Assembly (NCBI RefSeq): GCF_958979055.1
Contig: NC_084894.1
Coordinates: 26,607,616 to 26,671,615, forward strand
Reading direction: 5' to 3'
DNA from: Alnus glutinosa
Lineage: Eukaryota; Streptophyta; Magnoliopsida; Fagales; Betulaceae
DNA length: 64,000 bases
Both the position numbers and the translations under genes were made by a program. The number at the start of each line of letters is the position of its first letter. Positions within the stretch are counted from its first letter, which is position 1. Below the pieces are notes generated by a model. That model saw nothing but the letters and a program-made list of their open reading frames with translations. It was not told the DNA's origin and did no database searches. Below, piece by piece: positions 1-12,709 of the stretch.

Positions 1-269
1 TCAGCAGAAGAAACCACAAGAGTGGAAACTTCTCCAAGGCGAAGCAGCATCAACGGTCCATGTTTCTTGGACAGCTCTCCCAAGGCACGATGAGGTGGAC
101 ACCCTGCAGAAAAGTTGTGCATGTTTCCAAAGATGGGTAGCTGCCATGGCCCTGGAGGTAGACTTAAAGTGCGGTGGGTTTTGAATCTCTTCCCTAATTT
201 TTTCAGTACCATTAACATAAACAGCAAGAAGGAGAGAAGGATTGGGAATGATAAGACTTGGAGCTCCAT
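1..269 (-). CDS. Cytochrome P450, CYP71 family, gene A (5' part only)
   Basis: First 89 codons of a microsomal P450; the rest lies left of the window. Seen: start codon at 267-269, an N-terminal hydrophobic anchor (about residues 5-22) beginning [10 protein letters not shown], the proline-rich hinge PPGPW, and the segment [13 protein letters not shown] at the window edge. The start matches the other four copies. By eye it differs from gene C (20825-22442) at only 1 of 269 bases, so it is the type 1 member of unit 1. A TATA box lies about 100 bases upstream. Known of the family: haem-thiolate monooxygenases anchored in the ER that use NADPH-P450 reductase. Whether the full gene is intact cannot be judged here. 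Confidence 0.85.
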   Translation of the reverse strand, partial: MELQVLSFPILLSFLLFMLMVLKKLGKRFKTHRTLSLPPGPWQLPIFGNMHNFSAGCPPHRALGELSKKHGPLMLLRLGEVSTLVVSSA

Positions 270-1228
270 GAGAAGATATCTCTATAGAAAATGACACAAC
301 CTCTCTACTCTCTCTCTCTTATTTCTCCCGTCTTGCTTGGAATGTCATGCAATGCATGCGTATTTATAGCAAAAAGTCTACAGGGGAAAAGACATTAACA
401 ATGTATCGTAGTTTGTTAGATGTACAAACTTTTATTCTTATCATAAAATGAATCATTATCAAGATTAGAGGGATAAGACCTTTAAATATAGGTCTCTCTA
501 TCCCTATTGATAGTTTCTGTACCATATTAGTAGCGGCTCACCAGGGTGAATATTTGATGTTTCCAAATATATATATATAGGGATAAGACCCCACACACGA
601 AAAAAAAAAACACAAAAAAAAAAAAAAAAAAAAAAAAAGAAAAAGAAAAAGAAAAAGGAATGAAAAAACGTATCATATCAGTATAGAAGGACTCTAAAAA
701 AAATACTAGAAGAAGTTCTCGTATTTTTCTAATTAAAAACTTCATACATCAACATGACGTTAAGAACACTTTTTCAAGTCTTATGCAATATGGGAACATT
801 TTTTTCAAACAAAAAATAAAAAAGTAGTTTTTCAAAACACGTTAATAAACGTGGTGACTAAGGCCTATAGTTGAATAAGACCCTAAATAATAGAAGTACA
901 ATTAAGGGTCTTTCATAAAAGTAAAAATGACGTTTGACCCTGTAACTATAGTAAAAATTAGTCAATATCGGTTGTTAAGACCCAATTATGGTAAAAATAA
1001 ATTATTGCCAATTGAAATTTGAAAAGAATTCAATTTCGACTTTAAAGGATAAAACGACGGAGAGAAAGGATATTTTGGATTTTCAGTTGATGTGTTCAAT
1101 TCATCATTATTATTTTTTTAGTTAAGATTGATCTAAACATAAATTAAATAAACATGTCATGACAGTTAAGTATACACGGAAAAATAGAGAATATAAAATA
1201 ATATTTCTTTCTTTTAAGGGTCAAAGCT
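270..1228. other. Upstream spacer of gene A, no gene
   Basis: AT-rich 5' UTR and promoter region with CT-rich and poly-A stretches (about 600-650). It aligns along most of its length with the upstream regions of gene C (22443-23380) and gene E (33298-33990), with small indels and a few percent substitutions. No coding sequence recognised. Confidence 0.6.
361..369 (-). promoter_or_regulatory. TATA box of P450 gene A
   Basis: Reads CTATAAATA on the minus strand, about 100 bases upstream of the start codon. The same core sits at the same place in genes C, D and F. Confidence 0.6.
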
Positions 1229-1231
1229 AGG

Positions 1232-1557
1232 ATGGACTTGGGATGAGTCTTTGACTCGGACATCTTGAATTTAATTCCGCACTAAAAGTTCTCGTGAATT
1301 GCTTGATACGCGGTTCTAACAGGCGGGACACGGGGTCGCATATCCGGAATTTACTTCCAAAAGATTGTTCCGAAAGGCCATGAGAGGTTGGGCGTTCACA
1401 CAAAAAAAAGGGGGTTGAGATATTTAGAAACATCGCGCGCGCAAACGTGCTGAGAGGGGAGGTGCAAGTTAATCATGCATGCTGCTGGTCTGATCCATTT
1501 CCCCTACACTAATATGAATCCAAAAAGCCTTTTACTCCCCACAGAAAATATCTATCA

Positions 1558-1644
<87 letters not shown>

Positions 1645-1768
1645 TTCTTTCTCCGATCAATTCTGGGTGCACATCTAATCACCAGCTAGTTGTCACAGTT
1701 GTAATGAAGAATTGTGAACCGTTTGTGTCAGGCCAGCATTTGCCATTGAAAGAAGCCCTCTACACAGG
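1232..1768 (-). pseudogene. Cyclophilin gene fragment, copy 1 (one exon plus intron)
   Basis: Matches the intact cyclophilin gene at 40631-43598: intron 6 and exon 6. The exon-like part (about 1683-1758) corresponds to the residues [21 protein letters not shown]. One base is missing relative to the real exon (gtgtcaggcc against gtgtcagggcc), shifting the frame, and no other exons are present. The same fragment with the same missing base recurs at about 23390-23917 and 34080-34583. It cannot make a cyclophilin. It marks an old partial duplication of the neighbouring gene, later multiplied together with the P450 genes. Confidence 0.8.
1560..1639. repeat. (AT)n microsatellite
   Basis: About 40 uninterrupted AT dinucleotides inside the cyclophilin-fragment intron. 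The equivalent site in copy 2 (about 23767-23788) has only about 10, so the tract has expanded here. Confidence 0.95.
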
Positions 1769-1828
1769 GAAAAAAAAAAAAAAAAAAAAAAAGAGGAACG
1801 CAGAAATGGTTGGGGTTCCTTTTGTATT

Positions 1829-2726
1829 TGTTGGTACAGTTTTCGGTATGATGACGTGTCTCCAATTGATTCGCTGCTTCCTGCAAATCTTGATTCCTGT
1901 AAAACAACAAACAACTAGTCGGGGGTGCTGACTACGCCCACTCCGATGCCTAAGTTAGATCTAAATCGATTTTCTGTAGAATATCTGTAATCTCAAAAGC
2001 ACAGAGAATGCATGTGTTTCATACCTGGTGCGATGGTCTTATTTATAGGCCGGTAGTTGTAGTCTTATTAGAATCCTTGAAGCCCAGTTGGATTAGGAGT
2101 TTGAGTCCCAGTCTGGTTGAACCCTGACCTTATCTTCAGGGAATTCGAATGAGGCTGCAGAGTTCAAATTGAATTGCATTCGTACCTTTTTAGTCTTAAT
2201 TCCATGTCATTATCTGCTTTATCCCACTAATTATGGAATAGAGGCCTATCCCTGATTTTCTGGGATATTGGCCTTATCACATTCTAAGACAACTGCAGCG
2301 CACTTCAAGCAACCCCCGAGGTGATAATATCCGAGACATGTTCGTTTCGAAAAGACTGGGAGATCTCGAAGTATTGCCGCACCATAACAGGGTTGTGGAA
2401 GATCCGAGATGTTATTATACCAAGATGATATTATCCGAGGTGTTATCACTCCGAGGCAATCTTCTATATCGGGTTGTAATTCAAATTTCGTGTATGATCT
2501 TGTAGTTTCTGTCAAATCTCCGAGGCATAAATATCCGAGACATGTTCGCTCCAATTGTACTTGGAGGTCTCGGTATATTTCTTGCCGTAACTGGGTTCTA
2601 TAAGACCGAGGCGTCATTATACCTAAACAATCTTTTCTACTGTTCTTAACAAATCTCCAAGACATAACACCGATATGTTTCAAGATCAGGATCCACGTGT
2701 CTTCGGGATTAATTTTATCCCCAACA
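1829..2726 (-). repeat. 3' LTR of the Tat-clade element
   Basis: 898 bp, aligned end to end with 12710-13607. On the minus strand it begins TGTTGGGGAT and ends CCAACA. Several short dyads of the form CCGAG...CTCGG lie in its inner part. Confidence 0.93.
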
Positions 2727-2742
2727 GTTACCCCCTAATTCT
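2727..2742 (-). promoter_or_regulatory. Polypurine tract
   Basis: Reads GAATTAGGGGGTAAC on the minus strand, directly before the 3' LTR, the expected place and composition for the plus-strand primer. Confidence 0.6.
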
Positions 2743-2982
2743 CTAATTTCAAAAATAAATTAAAATAAGAGAATTATTCGTCGCCTGCCAACCTGTACCT
2801 GTTACTGTAAAAGGCGCGTCTTTTCAAAAGTTTAAATGTTTGAACCTTACCGCTTCTTTTTTCAATAACGACGTCAGCTCTGTACCGCCGTCCTTTATCA
2901 TCATGTCGCGATATTATTGAGGTAGTGCCATTTAATTCCTGGATATGGAACGTGCGCCTTTTCAGTTTTCGGAGATATTGAC

Positions 2983-5900
2983 ATGATGGCGCCCTTTGGT
3001 ATTTTGGACATGTGGGGGAGTGGATTTAATGTTTCAGAATACTTTCACTATTCATTCTTCGACATATTCTCATTCTCCTTCTTTATCCTCCATTGTCGCC
3101 CTCTTCCTAAGTTCTTTTCTTTCTCTAAAACCTCTGTTCCTCCTGTTCTTTTTCAAATGGCTGCCAAGAAGGCTGCTTCGAATGTTCTTGCTACATCTCG
3201 GGCCCGAACTAAAAGGTCTGATGGCTTTGTAGACCCCTCTCCTCTGGAGAGTAGGGTGGAAACCGCCCTTTTTGAAAGGCATGAAGGTGTTCTGCATCTG
3301 AACTATGACATTCTTCCAACAGTGAGGATGTTTTATCAAGCACCTGACGCTCGGCTTATCGACGGCGGCGACATCACTTTATTCGAGCGGATGTTTCTTG
3401 CTGGACTCCGGTTGCCTTTTCCAGAAATTGCTCGGGATTTTGTCCTCTTTCTGATGGTAGCTCCTAGTCAGATCATGCCTAACGCTTGGAGATATTTGTT
3501 CGCTTCATACATCCTTTGGAGGCTCGTGCTGAAGAAAGAGATGAAGATTCTGCAGTTTTTCAACATTTATAGACCAAGGCAGACTTCAGAGGGAATGATT
3601 GAACTATGCGTTCGTCACCCCCCTATATTCATCAAACTCAAGAGTGGACTAACAAATAACAAATTCTGGGAGCAGCAGTTTTTCCGAGTTTCTGGGGAAT
3701 GAGAATGCCCCGAAGGTACTCTTTTGCCCGAGAACCGTAGGATGTCTCGGACTTGGCAATTGCTACGGCCTGACCGAAGCGAGACCCCTTCACTTAGTAT
3801 ATCCGAACAGGAGGATGTCAAGAAGATAAGTGACTGGTCAGCAGTTAGGGTCAAAGCTGAGAAATTTGAGGAAGTCGATTTCGACAATCTTGTGACCGAG
3901 GAGAATTTGAGGCAATTCCTTGGATATGATATTCCAAGAGACAAGAGAACTGTTACTAAAAGAGGAGCTGCGAAGAAAAAAAATGATGCACCTCCGTCCC
4001 CGAAGCCTGTCACTAAGAAGAGGCCTTTTAGCGGAGCCGAAGAGGTTCCTAAGGATGTTCCTTTGAGAAAGAAGCGGAACATTCCTCTGGCCGCCTCGGG
4101 TGTAAGGAGAACTCCCCCTTCGGTACCCATGGCTGGGACTAACGCTGAAGAGGGATCAGCGAACTTTCGGGGTTTCGTTCCAGAAGTTTCCCGTACACAA
4201 GAAGTTGGTACTACGTCTCTTTTGTCTTAAGGCATGAGTTCGGCTCTAAGGCATCGTACCAGGGCCCTGATACTCCTCTTGAGGAAACTCATGTCGAAGC
4301 TTCAACTGTAACTAGTCCGATACCAGAGAGATCTGAAGAGGGGGACGAACCGAGACCTGAGGCCCGGAACGTGCAAGTCACGCGTAGGGTGAAACATCCG
4401 GCGAGGAAGCGGAAATTCAGTGTCCAAGATCGTCTTGTCTAAATAATTTCAGAGGCTAAGCGGATGTGGGGTAAGGCCGTCATAAGGCCTTCTGACGCCG
4501 AGGAGGTACGGCAAGAGTCGGCCCCTTCGGGTGGTGAATCTCTTGAAGAGAGGGATGAGGATGTCGGCACTCCCCGAGATGAAGCTTCGGTCGAAGACTT
4601 TGTGGAGGAAGGCACTCCTCGGACTCCTTCATCAGAGCGTCCAGAAATTCCGCCACCCCCCAGTTGTGATTGTGAAATGGGGCATGAAACCCCCTAAGAA
4701 CCATGTACAGCTCCTGACCCTAGCGAAGCTCAAACAGGAACAACCGAGGGGGGGAATACCGAAGAACCGGAGATTTCTCAGCGAGTGGGTGTTCAAGATA
4801 CACCGGGCATTAGTCTCGGAGAGCCTGAAGGATCTAGGGTCAATGCCGAGGCCAGCACTCCCGAAGTAGATCTGCACCCCGAAGCTTCTGCTAGGGACAG
4901 GTCCCATACCGAGGCCAACACTTCTGGATTAAGGCCTTCTGAGTCTGAGGCAGCTCCGAGTACGGAAGCCGCACCCTCTGTAGGCCCCAGTTCTTCTTCC
5001 AGAGTTTCTGCGGTTTTTGAGGTCTTAGGCCGAGGCCTTCTTGGTCATCCAATGGAGGCCATAAAAAACCTGATTCCGGAAGGGTTCTTAGGAAATGCAG
5101 GGGTTTCCTCTCCCGACAAAATTGCGCAAGACATTCTTATATCTCATTATCAGGTGAGTTTCCGAGAACAAGCCTTCATTTAAACCAATTTTTAGTTTTT
5201 AATCCTGAGTTTGCCTACCTTTCTCTTATAGCTTCTGGTGAAAATGACTGCCCTTTGGCAGAGGTATGAAAATCGTTAGACGTAACCTACTGCTCCAGCC
5301 CCCGAAGTGCAAGCTCGAATCTCGAGTCTGCAGAAGGAAGTGGTAGCTTTGAAGGCCCTCCTTCAATCTAGAGATGAAGAGCTTGCTGCCCGGGACTTGA
5401 CTATATCCGAGGAGCGCTCTGCCAATGCTCGTTTGAAGAAGGAAGTATTGGAGGCAAATGAGCGGTATACTCGCTCTGTTGCAAGTCTTTCTACCGAGCT
5501 TGATTGTGCAGATCAGTTAGCCTCTCGCTTGTCGGTAGTGCAGAACGAATGCTCCGAAGCGTGCAAAAATACCTTAAATGCTGAGGCAGAAAAGAACAAG
5601 CTGAAGGCCGAAGTTGAAAGACTTGAGGCTGAGAGAGATAAAGCTGTTAAGGCGTAGGATCATTCGGAGAGTCTCTTAATTAGGCTTAGGGCTAGATATG
5701 ACGCGGGCCAGGCAAAACTAAAGTGCTATCTGAAGCAACTGAGCTATGTGCCGTTCCTTCGGGACCAGAGTTGGGCTCGGGGATGTAATTGGGGTTTCGA
5801 AAACTTTCGAACTTTGGTAACGAACCCCAATTATAAGTTCGACCCCGAAACAGTTGGGCCACAACTGGTTGGGTTTCCTGAGGAAGCAATCTTAGAAATG

Positions 5901-5996
5901 GAAGAATTTGGTAAAGAATTCATGCCAGATGTTCCAAGTTGGGGTGACGACGCACCGGATCCCCGAGAGGATCCTCTTGACGATCCCGCAAGCTAA
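2983..5996 (+). other. Antisense ORF region of the Tat-clade element (gypsy-type transposon protein)
   Basis: Coding-like sequence on the strand opposite to gag-pol, between the 3' LTR and integrase. The front part has the look of the plant 'putative gypsy type transposon' domain (my recollection of Pfam PF04195), with segments such as LPFPEIARDFVLFLMVAP and PNAWRYLFASYILW. The middle is acidic and rich in proline and serine, and a Glu/Lys/Leu coiled coil lies near 5307-5657. Antisense ORFs in this position are known from Grande (gene 23) and related Tat elements; their role is not established. The region is degraded, with several breaks. Treated as part of a fossil. Confidence 0.7.
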
Positions 5997-6049
5997 GAGC
6001 TGTTCTCGGGCCTGAATTTTTCCTTCTCTCTCTCTTTTCTTTTCTTTTC

Positions 6050-6080
<31 letters not shown>

Positions 6081-6299
6081 TTTTAACTCCTTGTAACCTG
6101 TAAAAGGCTTTATATATACGAATGAAATGAATTCTCTAGATTGAAATTTTTTCCTTTCAATTTCTTCCTCTTTGAGCTCAGATACTCCAAACTCATAGCA
6201 TTTGGAGGGGTCTTTGTCTTGGTGTTCTTCCCATAACTTTTTCGGGGACTTTCCTGAATGTTCTTTTCCTTCCGGGAACTTTCAATCTTGCTGTAGTTT

Positions 6300-7215
6300 C
6301 CTTTTCATAACCCTTTCTGGTCATTTGAGGAAAGGATTTGGGTCAATTCTTAATCTTATCCCTTCAAAGACCCCAAACCGAGGGGTTTCTTCTCATTGAA
6401 CCCTTTCCATGACCCTTTCGGGTTGTTCGAGGAAAGGATTTGGGTCAATTCTTAATCTTATCCCTTCGGAAACCCCCAACCGAGGGGTTTCTTCCCATTG
6501 AATCCTTTTCATGACCCTTTCGGGTTGTTCGAGGAAAGGATTCGGGCGGATTCTAATCGGGATATCCATAACCTTATCCTTCGGAAACCCCCAACCGGGA
6601 GGTTTCAACCCATTGAACCCTTTCCATGACCCTTTCAGGTTGTTCGAGGAAAGGATGCGGGCGGATTCTTATTGGGATATCATTAGCCTTATCCTTCGGA
6701 AACCCCCAACCGAGGGGTTTCAACCCTTTGTATCATTTCTATGACCCTTTCAGGTTGTTCGAGGAAAGGAATCGGGCGGATTCTTTCCTAAGCATCCCCA
6801 CCATAACTCTTTCGAGTCGTTCGAGGGGAGGAGTCAGATGGACGTTGATGTAGCTTGATCATCTTTGGGGAAGTTTGATGAAGAAGTGCTTCCATTCTGC
6901 CTCGGACTGCTGCTTTATTCTTAGCAGAGATCAATCAATACCAGGGGACTGTCTGCTTTTCTTTGCTCTCAGTGTTGGACTAACTGAGGAGTTTCTTGCC
7001 TTAATATCTTTCTCGTAACCCTTTCAGGTCATTCGAGGAAAGGAGTCGGGCCTTCTTAGTGTTATTTCGTTAATAACCCCTAACCGAGGGGTTTCTTCCA
7101 TTGCATCCTTTCCATGACCCTCTCGGGTTGTCCGAGGAAAAGATGTAAGTGGATTCTCTTCTAAGTGTTCCCCATAACTCTTTTGAGTCGTTCGAGGGGG
7201 GGGGGGGGGGAGTCG
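6300..7215. repeat. Tandem repeat array inside the LTR element, unit about 100-115 bp
   Basis: About five consecutive copies (6300-6840) plus further divergent copies (7010-7215) of a unit built around GACCCTTTCGGGTTGTTCGA and AACCCCCAACCGAGGGGTTT. The latter is itself a short dyad. The array lies between integrase and the antisense ORF, where Tat-type elements are known to carry variable tandem repeats. Confidence 0.85.
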
Positions 7216-7390
7216 GGCTAATTCTTAGACTTTTACAATTGTTGATATGAATTGGAAATGAACCTTCTTTATTGAATATAAAATTGTTGAGAAAAACAAA
7301 AAATTACATGTAATATTTCTTCAAGTGCTCGGCATTCCATGATCTTGGGAGTATCTTTCCTGTCTCGGTCATTAGGCGATAAGCCCCTTT

Positions 7391-10300
7391 CTAATGGCAT
7401 CCTACTACCTTATAGGGGTCTTCCCATTTGGGTCCCATTTTGCCTTCCGTCGGATCTTTCGTCATTAAGCTCACCTTCCTAAGTACCCAATCTCCAAGTT
7501 GGAACTTCCTAGGGACTACTTGTTTGTTGAAGTACCGAGCTGTTCGTTTCTGATATGCTGCTCGTGTGACTTGAGCGTAGTCTCTTTTCTCCTGCAAAAG
7601 ATCTAGATATACCTTGGTCTTTTCGTCATTAAGCCCTGGATTGTAGTAAGCTACACGAAAGCTTAGAGATCTTACTTCGACTGGTATCACAGCCTCGGCC
7701 CCATATGTAAGTGAGAATAGTGTCTCGCCTGTTGGAATTCTTTTTGTGGTTTGGTACGACCACAACATCTCTAGAACATATTCAACCCATGCTCCTTTCT
7801 TGTTATCAAGCTTTTTCTTCAAAGTCTTCACCAGTGTCTTATTTGTCGCTTCTACCTGACCATTTTCCTTTGGGTAAGGTACCGAGGCATAATAGTTTCA
7901 GATACGAAGCTACGAACACCACTTCCGGAATGGTTCACAATCAAACTGCTTCCCATTATCTGTGACCAAAGCATGAGGGATCCCGAATCGGCACACCACC
8001 GATTTTCAGAGAAAACTTATAATATTTGTTGCGGTTATAGCTGCTAATGCCTCTGCTTCTGCCCATTTAGTAAAATAGTCTACAGCTACAACTAAAAAAT
8101 TCCGACCTCTTTTCCCTACCGGCATTGGACCAACTATATCCACCCCCCATTTCGCAAATGGCCATGGAGAAGTGAGGGGATTAAGCTTCTCGGGACTTGC
8201 TTTCATAATTCTTGAGAACCTTTGGCATTTGTCACAGGTCTTGACGAGAGAGCCGAATCCTTTTTGATCGTGGGCCAATAGTAACCTGCTCGGATGGTCT
8301 TTTGCGCCAGCACTCACACACCTTCATGGATTTCCCTGAGAACATAATCCGCCTCGGTCTTAGAGAGGCATTTGATAAGGGGTTCAAAGTATCCTCTTTT
8401 GTACAGTACTTCTCCGAGGAGGCAAAACCGTGTTGCTTGTATTTTTACCCTCCGAGCCGCAATCTTGTCTTCGGGTAGCAACCCATTTTTGAGGAACTGA
8501 ATAATCTCTATCGCCCATTCTGGTTCATCCAGTGTTAGACCTGCTTCCATGACGTCAGCCCTCGGAGTTATTGACGGCTCGGTCAGAATGATAATCTGCC
8601 TGTTAGATGCTTCAATCTCTTCATCTATTCCTGACGCGATCTTCGAGAGTTCATCGGCTTGGATATTTTCATTCCGAGGTATCTTTGTGATGACGACCCT
8701 TTCGAAATAAGATTGGAATCGGCGCACCTCTTCCAAAAATTTGGCCATTCGATCTTCTTGTGCTTCGAATTGTCCTTGAACTTGACCCACCACCACTTGG
8801 GAATCACTTCGGATCTCTACATTAGTTGCTCCCATCTCTCGGGATAATGCTAAGCCCGCTATCACAGCTTCGTATTCAGCTTCATTATTTGTTGTGACAA
8901 AGTCCAGTTTTACAGTAAAACCGAACTCTTGACCTTCAGGATTTCTGAGGAGGACACCTACCCCGCTTCTGCCTTGTGCTGAAGAGCCATCTACACACAC
9001 AACCCAGGTTAATTCTTTAGGAAGTTCTTCCGCTTCGGGAATGTTGCAAAATTCCACAAGGAAATTTGCCAGAACCTGTCCCTTGATAGCCGTCCGCGGA
9101 TGAAACTCGATATCAAATTGTCCGAGTTCCATCGCCCAGTTGACTAATCTTCCCGAGAGGTCAAGTTTTTGCAGAATCTTCTTCATCGGATACTCGGTCA
9201 AGACTTTAATTGCATGAGCCTGAAAGTATGGTCTCAATCTCCTGGCTAAGATAATGAAAGCGAATGCCAATTTTTCGATCCGGGAATACCTTACTTCTGC
9301 TCCATGTAATGCTTTACTTGTAAAGTAAACAGGTTTCTGAACTCCTGAATCTTCTCGGACTAGCGCCGAGCTTACTGCCGAGGGGGATACTGCCAAACAG
9401 AGATAGAGTATTTCCCCTTCGGTCGAGTGACTCAACAATGGAGGGTTTGTTAAGTATTCCTTCAACTTCCCAAAAGCTTCCTCACATTCCTCACTCCACA
9501 TAAATGCTTTTCTCAAAATTTTAAAGAAGGGAAGGCACTTATCTGTTGACCGTGATATGAAACGGTTCAGGGCCGCAATCCTTCATGTCAATCGTTGGAG
9601 TTGTTTCGTTGTTCTCGGGGCCTCCATCTCGAGGACAGCTCCGACCTTCTCCGGGTTTGCTTCGATGCCCCTCTGTGACACCATGAACCCTAGAAATTTG
9701 CCTGAAGAAACTCCGAAGGCACACTTCATAGGGTTAAGCTTCATGTTGTAATCTCTCAGAGTCTGAAAAGTCTCTCGGAGGTCTTTTATGTGTTTGGTTG
9801 CCTGAATACTTTTAACCAGCAGGTCATCTTCGTATACCTCAACGTTTCTGCCAATTTGATTTCGAAACATCCGGTTCACCAGTCGCTGATAAGTGGCTCT
9901 TGCATTCTTCAAATCGAAGGGCATCATCTTATAGCAAAAAAGTCTTCGGTCTGTAATGAAAGCAGTTTTTTCTTAGTCTGCTTCTTCCATGTAGATCTGA
10001 TTGTATCCCGAGAAGGCATCCATAAAGCTTAAGAGCTCGTGTCCGGACGTTGAGTCGACCAACAAGTCTATCCGAGGAAAAGGAAAGCTATCCTTTGGGC
10101 ATGCCTTATTCAAGTCAGTGAAGTCGACGCACATCCTCCACTTGCCATTAGACTTCTTCACCAATACCACATTGGCCAACCACTCGGGATAATCCACCTC
10201 TCGGCTAAATCCGGCTTTCAATAACTTCTCTACCTCTTCTGCAACAGCTTGATTTCGTTCGGCGGCAAAAGTACTTCTTCTCTGTTTCACAGGCCTATGA

Positions 10301-12471
10301 TTTGGGTCCACATTTAGTTTATGGACAATGACCGAGGGATCAATCCCTGGAATATCTTCATGGCTCCAGGCAAATACATCACTGTTGCGCCTTAAGAACG
10401 CCACCAGATCTTCCTTCATGAGTTGGGGGAGTTGTGAGCCTATATGAACTTTCTTTCCCGAGTTACCTATTTCTTTCCCGTCCTCCTTAGCTTTCTCACC
10501 CAAATTGTGCTGCCTCGGGGTGTCTTTCAAAGATAAGTTGTAACAGCGCCTAGCCTCTCTCTGGTCTCCCTTAACCACTCCAACTCCTTCTTCTGTCGGG
10601 AACTTTATACTGAGATGCGGTGTTGAAGTCACAGATTTTAAGTCGTTGAGAGCTGTCCTTTCGATAATGGCATTATAGGCCGAGACTCTGTCAATTATCA
10701 AGAACTTCACCATGATGACCTTTTGCCTCGGATAAGTCCCCGCTGTCACAAGAAGATCGATAGCACCAAGGGGCAGCACCTTTTCTCCAGCGAAACCCTG
10801 TAATTGGCATGAGACCGGGACCACCTTTTCTCGTGGGACTCCCATGTGATCAAAGGCTGACTTAAACAGAATATCAGCCGAGCTCCCTGTGTCAATGAGG
10901 ATCCGTCGAGTCTGATAATTGGCTATCGTTAGGGTAACCACAAAGGCGTCTGTGTGCGGAAGTGAGACTCCAGCATAATCATCATCCGAGAACCCTATAA
11001 TCAGAGGGTTATATTTCCGAGACTTTGGGGGCTTTTGGACCGAATATACTTCAAAATCATCCAACTGCCTGGCATATGCCTTGCGAGCTGAATTGGACTC
11101 GCCTCCTCCTCCAAATCCTCCCGAGATAGTGTGGATTATTGGAAGGTTGCCTTGCTGCTCCACCCGAGCTCTACTCCTGCTTCTCTCCCTTCTTTCGTCC
11201 CTCCGAGGCCGAGGGGCTGGCTCTCTGCTTCTTCCTCTTCTTTCTTCTTGTCTCGGTTGATAGTTTCTTCTTTCATTTCGATCTTCTTCTCTCCTTGGCC
11301 GCGGGTATTGGTCCCGCTCTTGTTGATTTCTCTTGTTGACGAGGAATCGGACTAGTTTCCCATTCTCAATGAACTTCTCAATCAACTGCCTCAGTGACAC
11401 ACACTGCTCGGTTAGGTGACCATATGAATCATGGAAGGCACAGTATTTGTGAGCCAAGCGCGGAGGTGGATCTCTTGGAATGGGTCTCGGCCTCTGGTAA
11501 TTCGGATCTTTTTTGAGTTCCATAAGCACCTCGGTGAGAGAGGCATTTAATGGAGTCCACTTGTAATCTCTGAAATTCTTTTTCGCCTTCTTGTACTCTT
11601 CGGGACCGGCATCCTGTATGGGCTCGGGATTCTTCTTCTTCTTGGGCTTCTCGGCAGAAGGCTGGTGTCGCTGCTGGGAATTATCGAGAAGGGCTCGGAG
11701 TGTTTCCTCCTGATTAATGTACCTGTCCATCTTTACCATAAAGGTATGAAGATCTTTCGGTGGTTTCAACGCCAGGTCCGCCATCAGCGGTCCGTCTTTC
11801 TTCAACCCTTGGAAAATTGCACTGTAAATGAAGTCGTCCGGTGCGCTTTCTGTCTCCAGCTTTTCCTGGTTGAATCTGCATAAATAGTCTTTTAAAGACT
11901 CGTACGGTCCCTGCCGCACAGAGAGTAGGTACCCTCTGGGTTTTCTTCTGGCTCTTCCGGACACGAACTTGGCCAGGAATTTCCTTCCAAGAGCGTCAAA
12001 ACAATCAATCGACCTTGGGGGAAGATTTCTGAGCCAGTCTCGGGCCTTTCCTGACAAGGTGAGAGGAAAGGCTCGGCATGCCACAACGTCAGGTGTCTTG
12101 TGCAAGGATAAGTGAGATCGAAAATTATCCAAATGCTCCATCGGATCTTCACTACCTGAAAAAACAGGGATGTCAGGTACCTTGAACCTTTCGGGCTCCT
12201 TGTGCTGAAAAAGGTTGTCAACAAGAGACTCCTTCCCGTCACGTTTCTGATCAATAGTTCTCGATAGAGCATCATACTTTGCGCCCAAGTCTAGGACCAT
12301 CTTCTGCAGCCTTTTTTCGGAGTCTGTGGGTGGAACTGGATTAGTGGGCTCTACCTGGTCCTCGTTCCGTTGCACGGCTCTCTCCCCTGACCCCTCGGGG
12401 TTTCCATTAGGATTTGTTCCTTCAACCGCGTCGTGACTGAATGGTGGCGGAGTCTGAGCAGCTATGAGCAA
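7391..12471 (-). other. gag-pol region of the Tat-clade element
   Basis: Domains seen in order on the minus strand: gag capsid-like region (about 11.6-12.4 kb; contains FSGSEDPMEHLDNFRSHL), protease with DTGSSADILF (about 10.9 kb), reverse transcriptase (about 9.6-10.3 kb), the Gypsy-type RNase H, a second archaeal-type RNase H (contains VDGSSAQGRSGVGVLL, about 8.7-9.0 kb), and integrase (about 7.4-8.3 kb; contains WGVDIVGPMP and VDYFTKWAEA). The double RNase H places it in the Tat clade. Interrupted in about five places; not functional as it stands. Confidence 0.9.
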
Positions 12472-12690
12472 AGCATTTTAAGCCAGCAAATCCTCCACAT
12501 TCTTCTGTGCCTGGGCCAACTGTTGACTTAGTTGGGTTATTCTGGCCTCTGGACCAGCAGATTCTGCTTCTCCGCGGACATCATCCCGATTAGTAGGTAG
12601 CACCTCCCTTTGGGTTTCGTTTTGGACCGGATTGGAACGTCTCGTAGTCACCATCACAGATTTGATTTTCGTAAGAACAGCTAGTCGGTT

Positions 12691-12709
12691 CCCACAGACG
12701 GTGCCAAAC
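12691..12709 (-). promoter_or_regulatory. Primer binding site of the LTR element
   Basis: Directly inside the 5' LTR the minus strand reads TTTGGCACCGTCTGTGGG. It starts with the TGG expected opposite a tRNA CCA end and resembles the TGGCGCCGTCTGTGGG form common in Tat-type elements. The tRNA identity was not determined. Confidence 0.6.

Noticed and set aside
1475-1678. Plus-strand open frame with a long Tyr-Ile repeat
   Set aside because: It is a translation of the (AT)n microsatellite within the cyclophilin-fragment intron.
6300-7215. Possible CRISPR-like array
   Set aside because: Units are contiguous without unique spacers, lie inside an LTR element, and the genome is eukaryotic.
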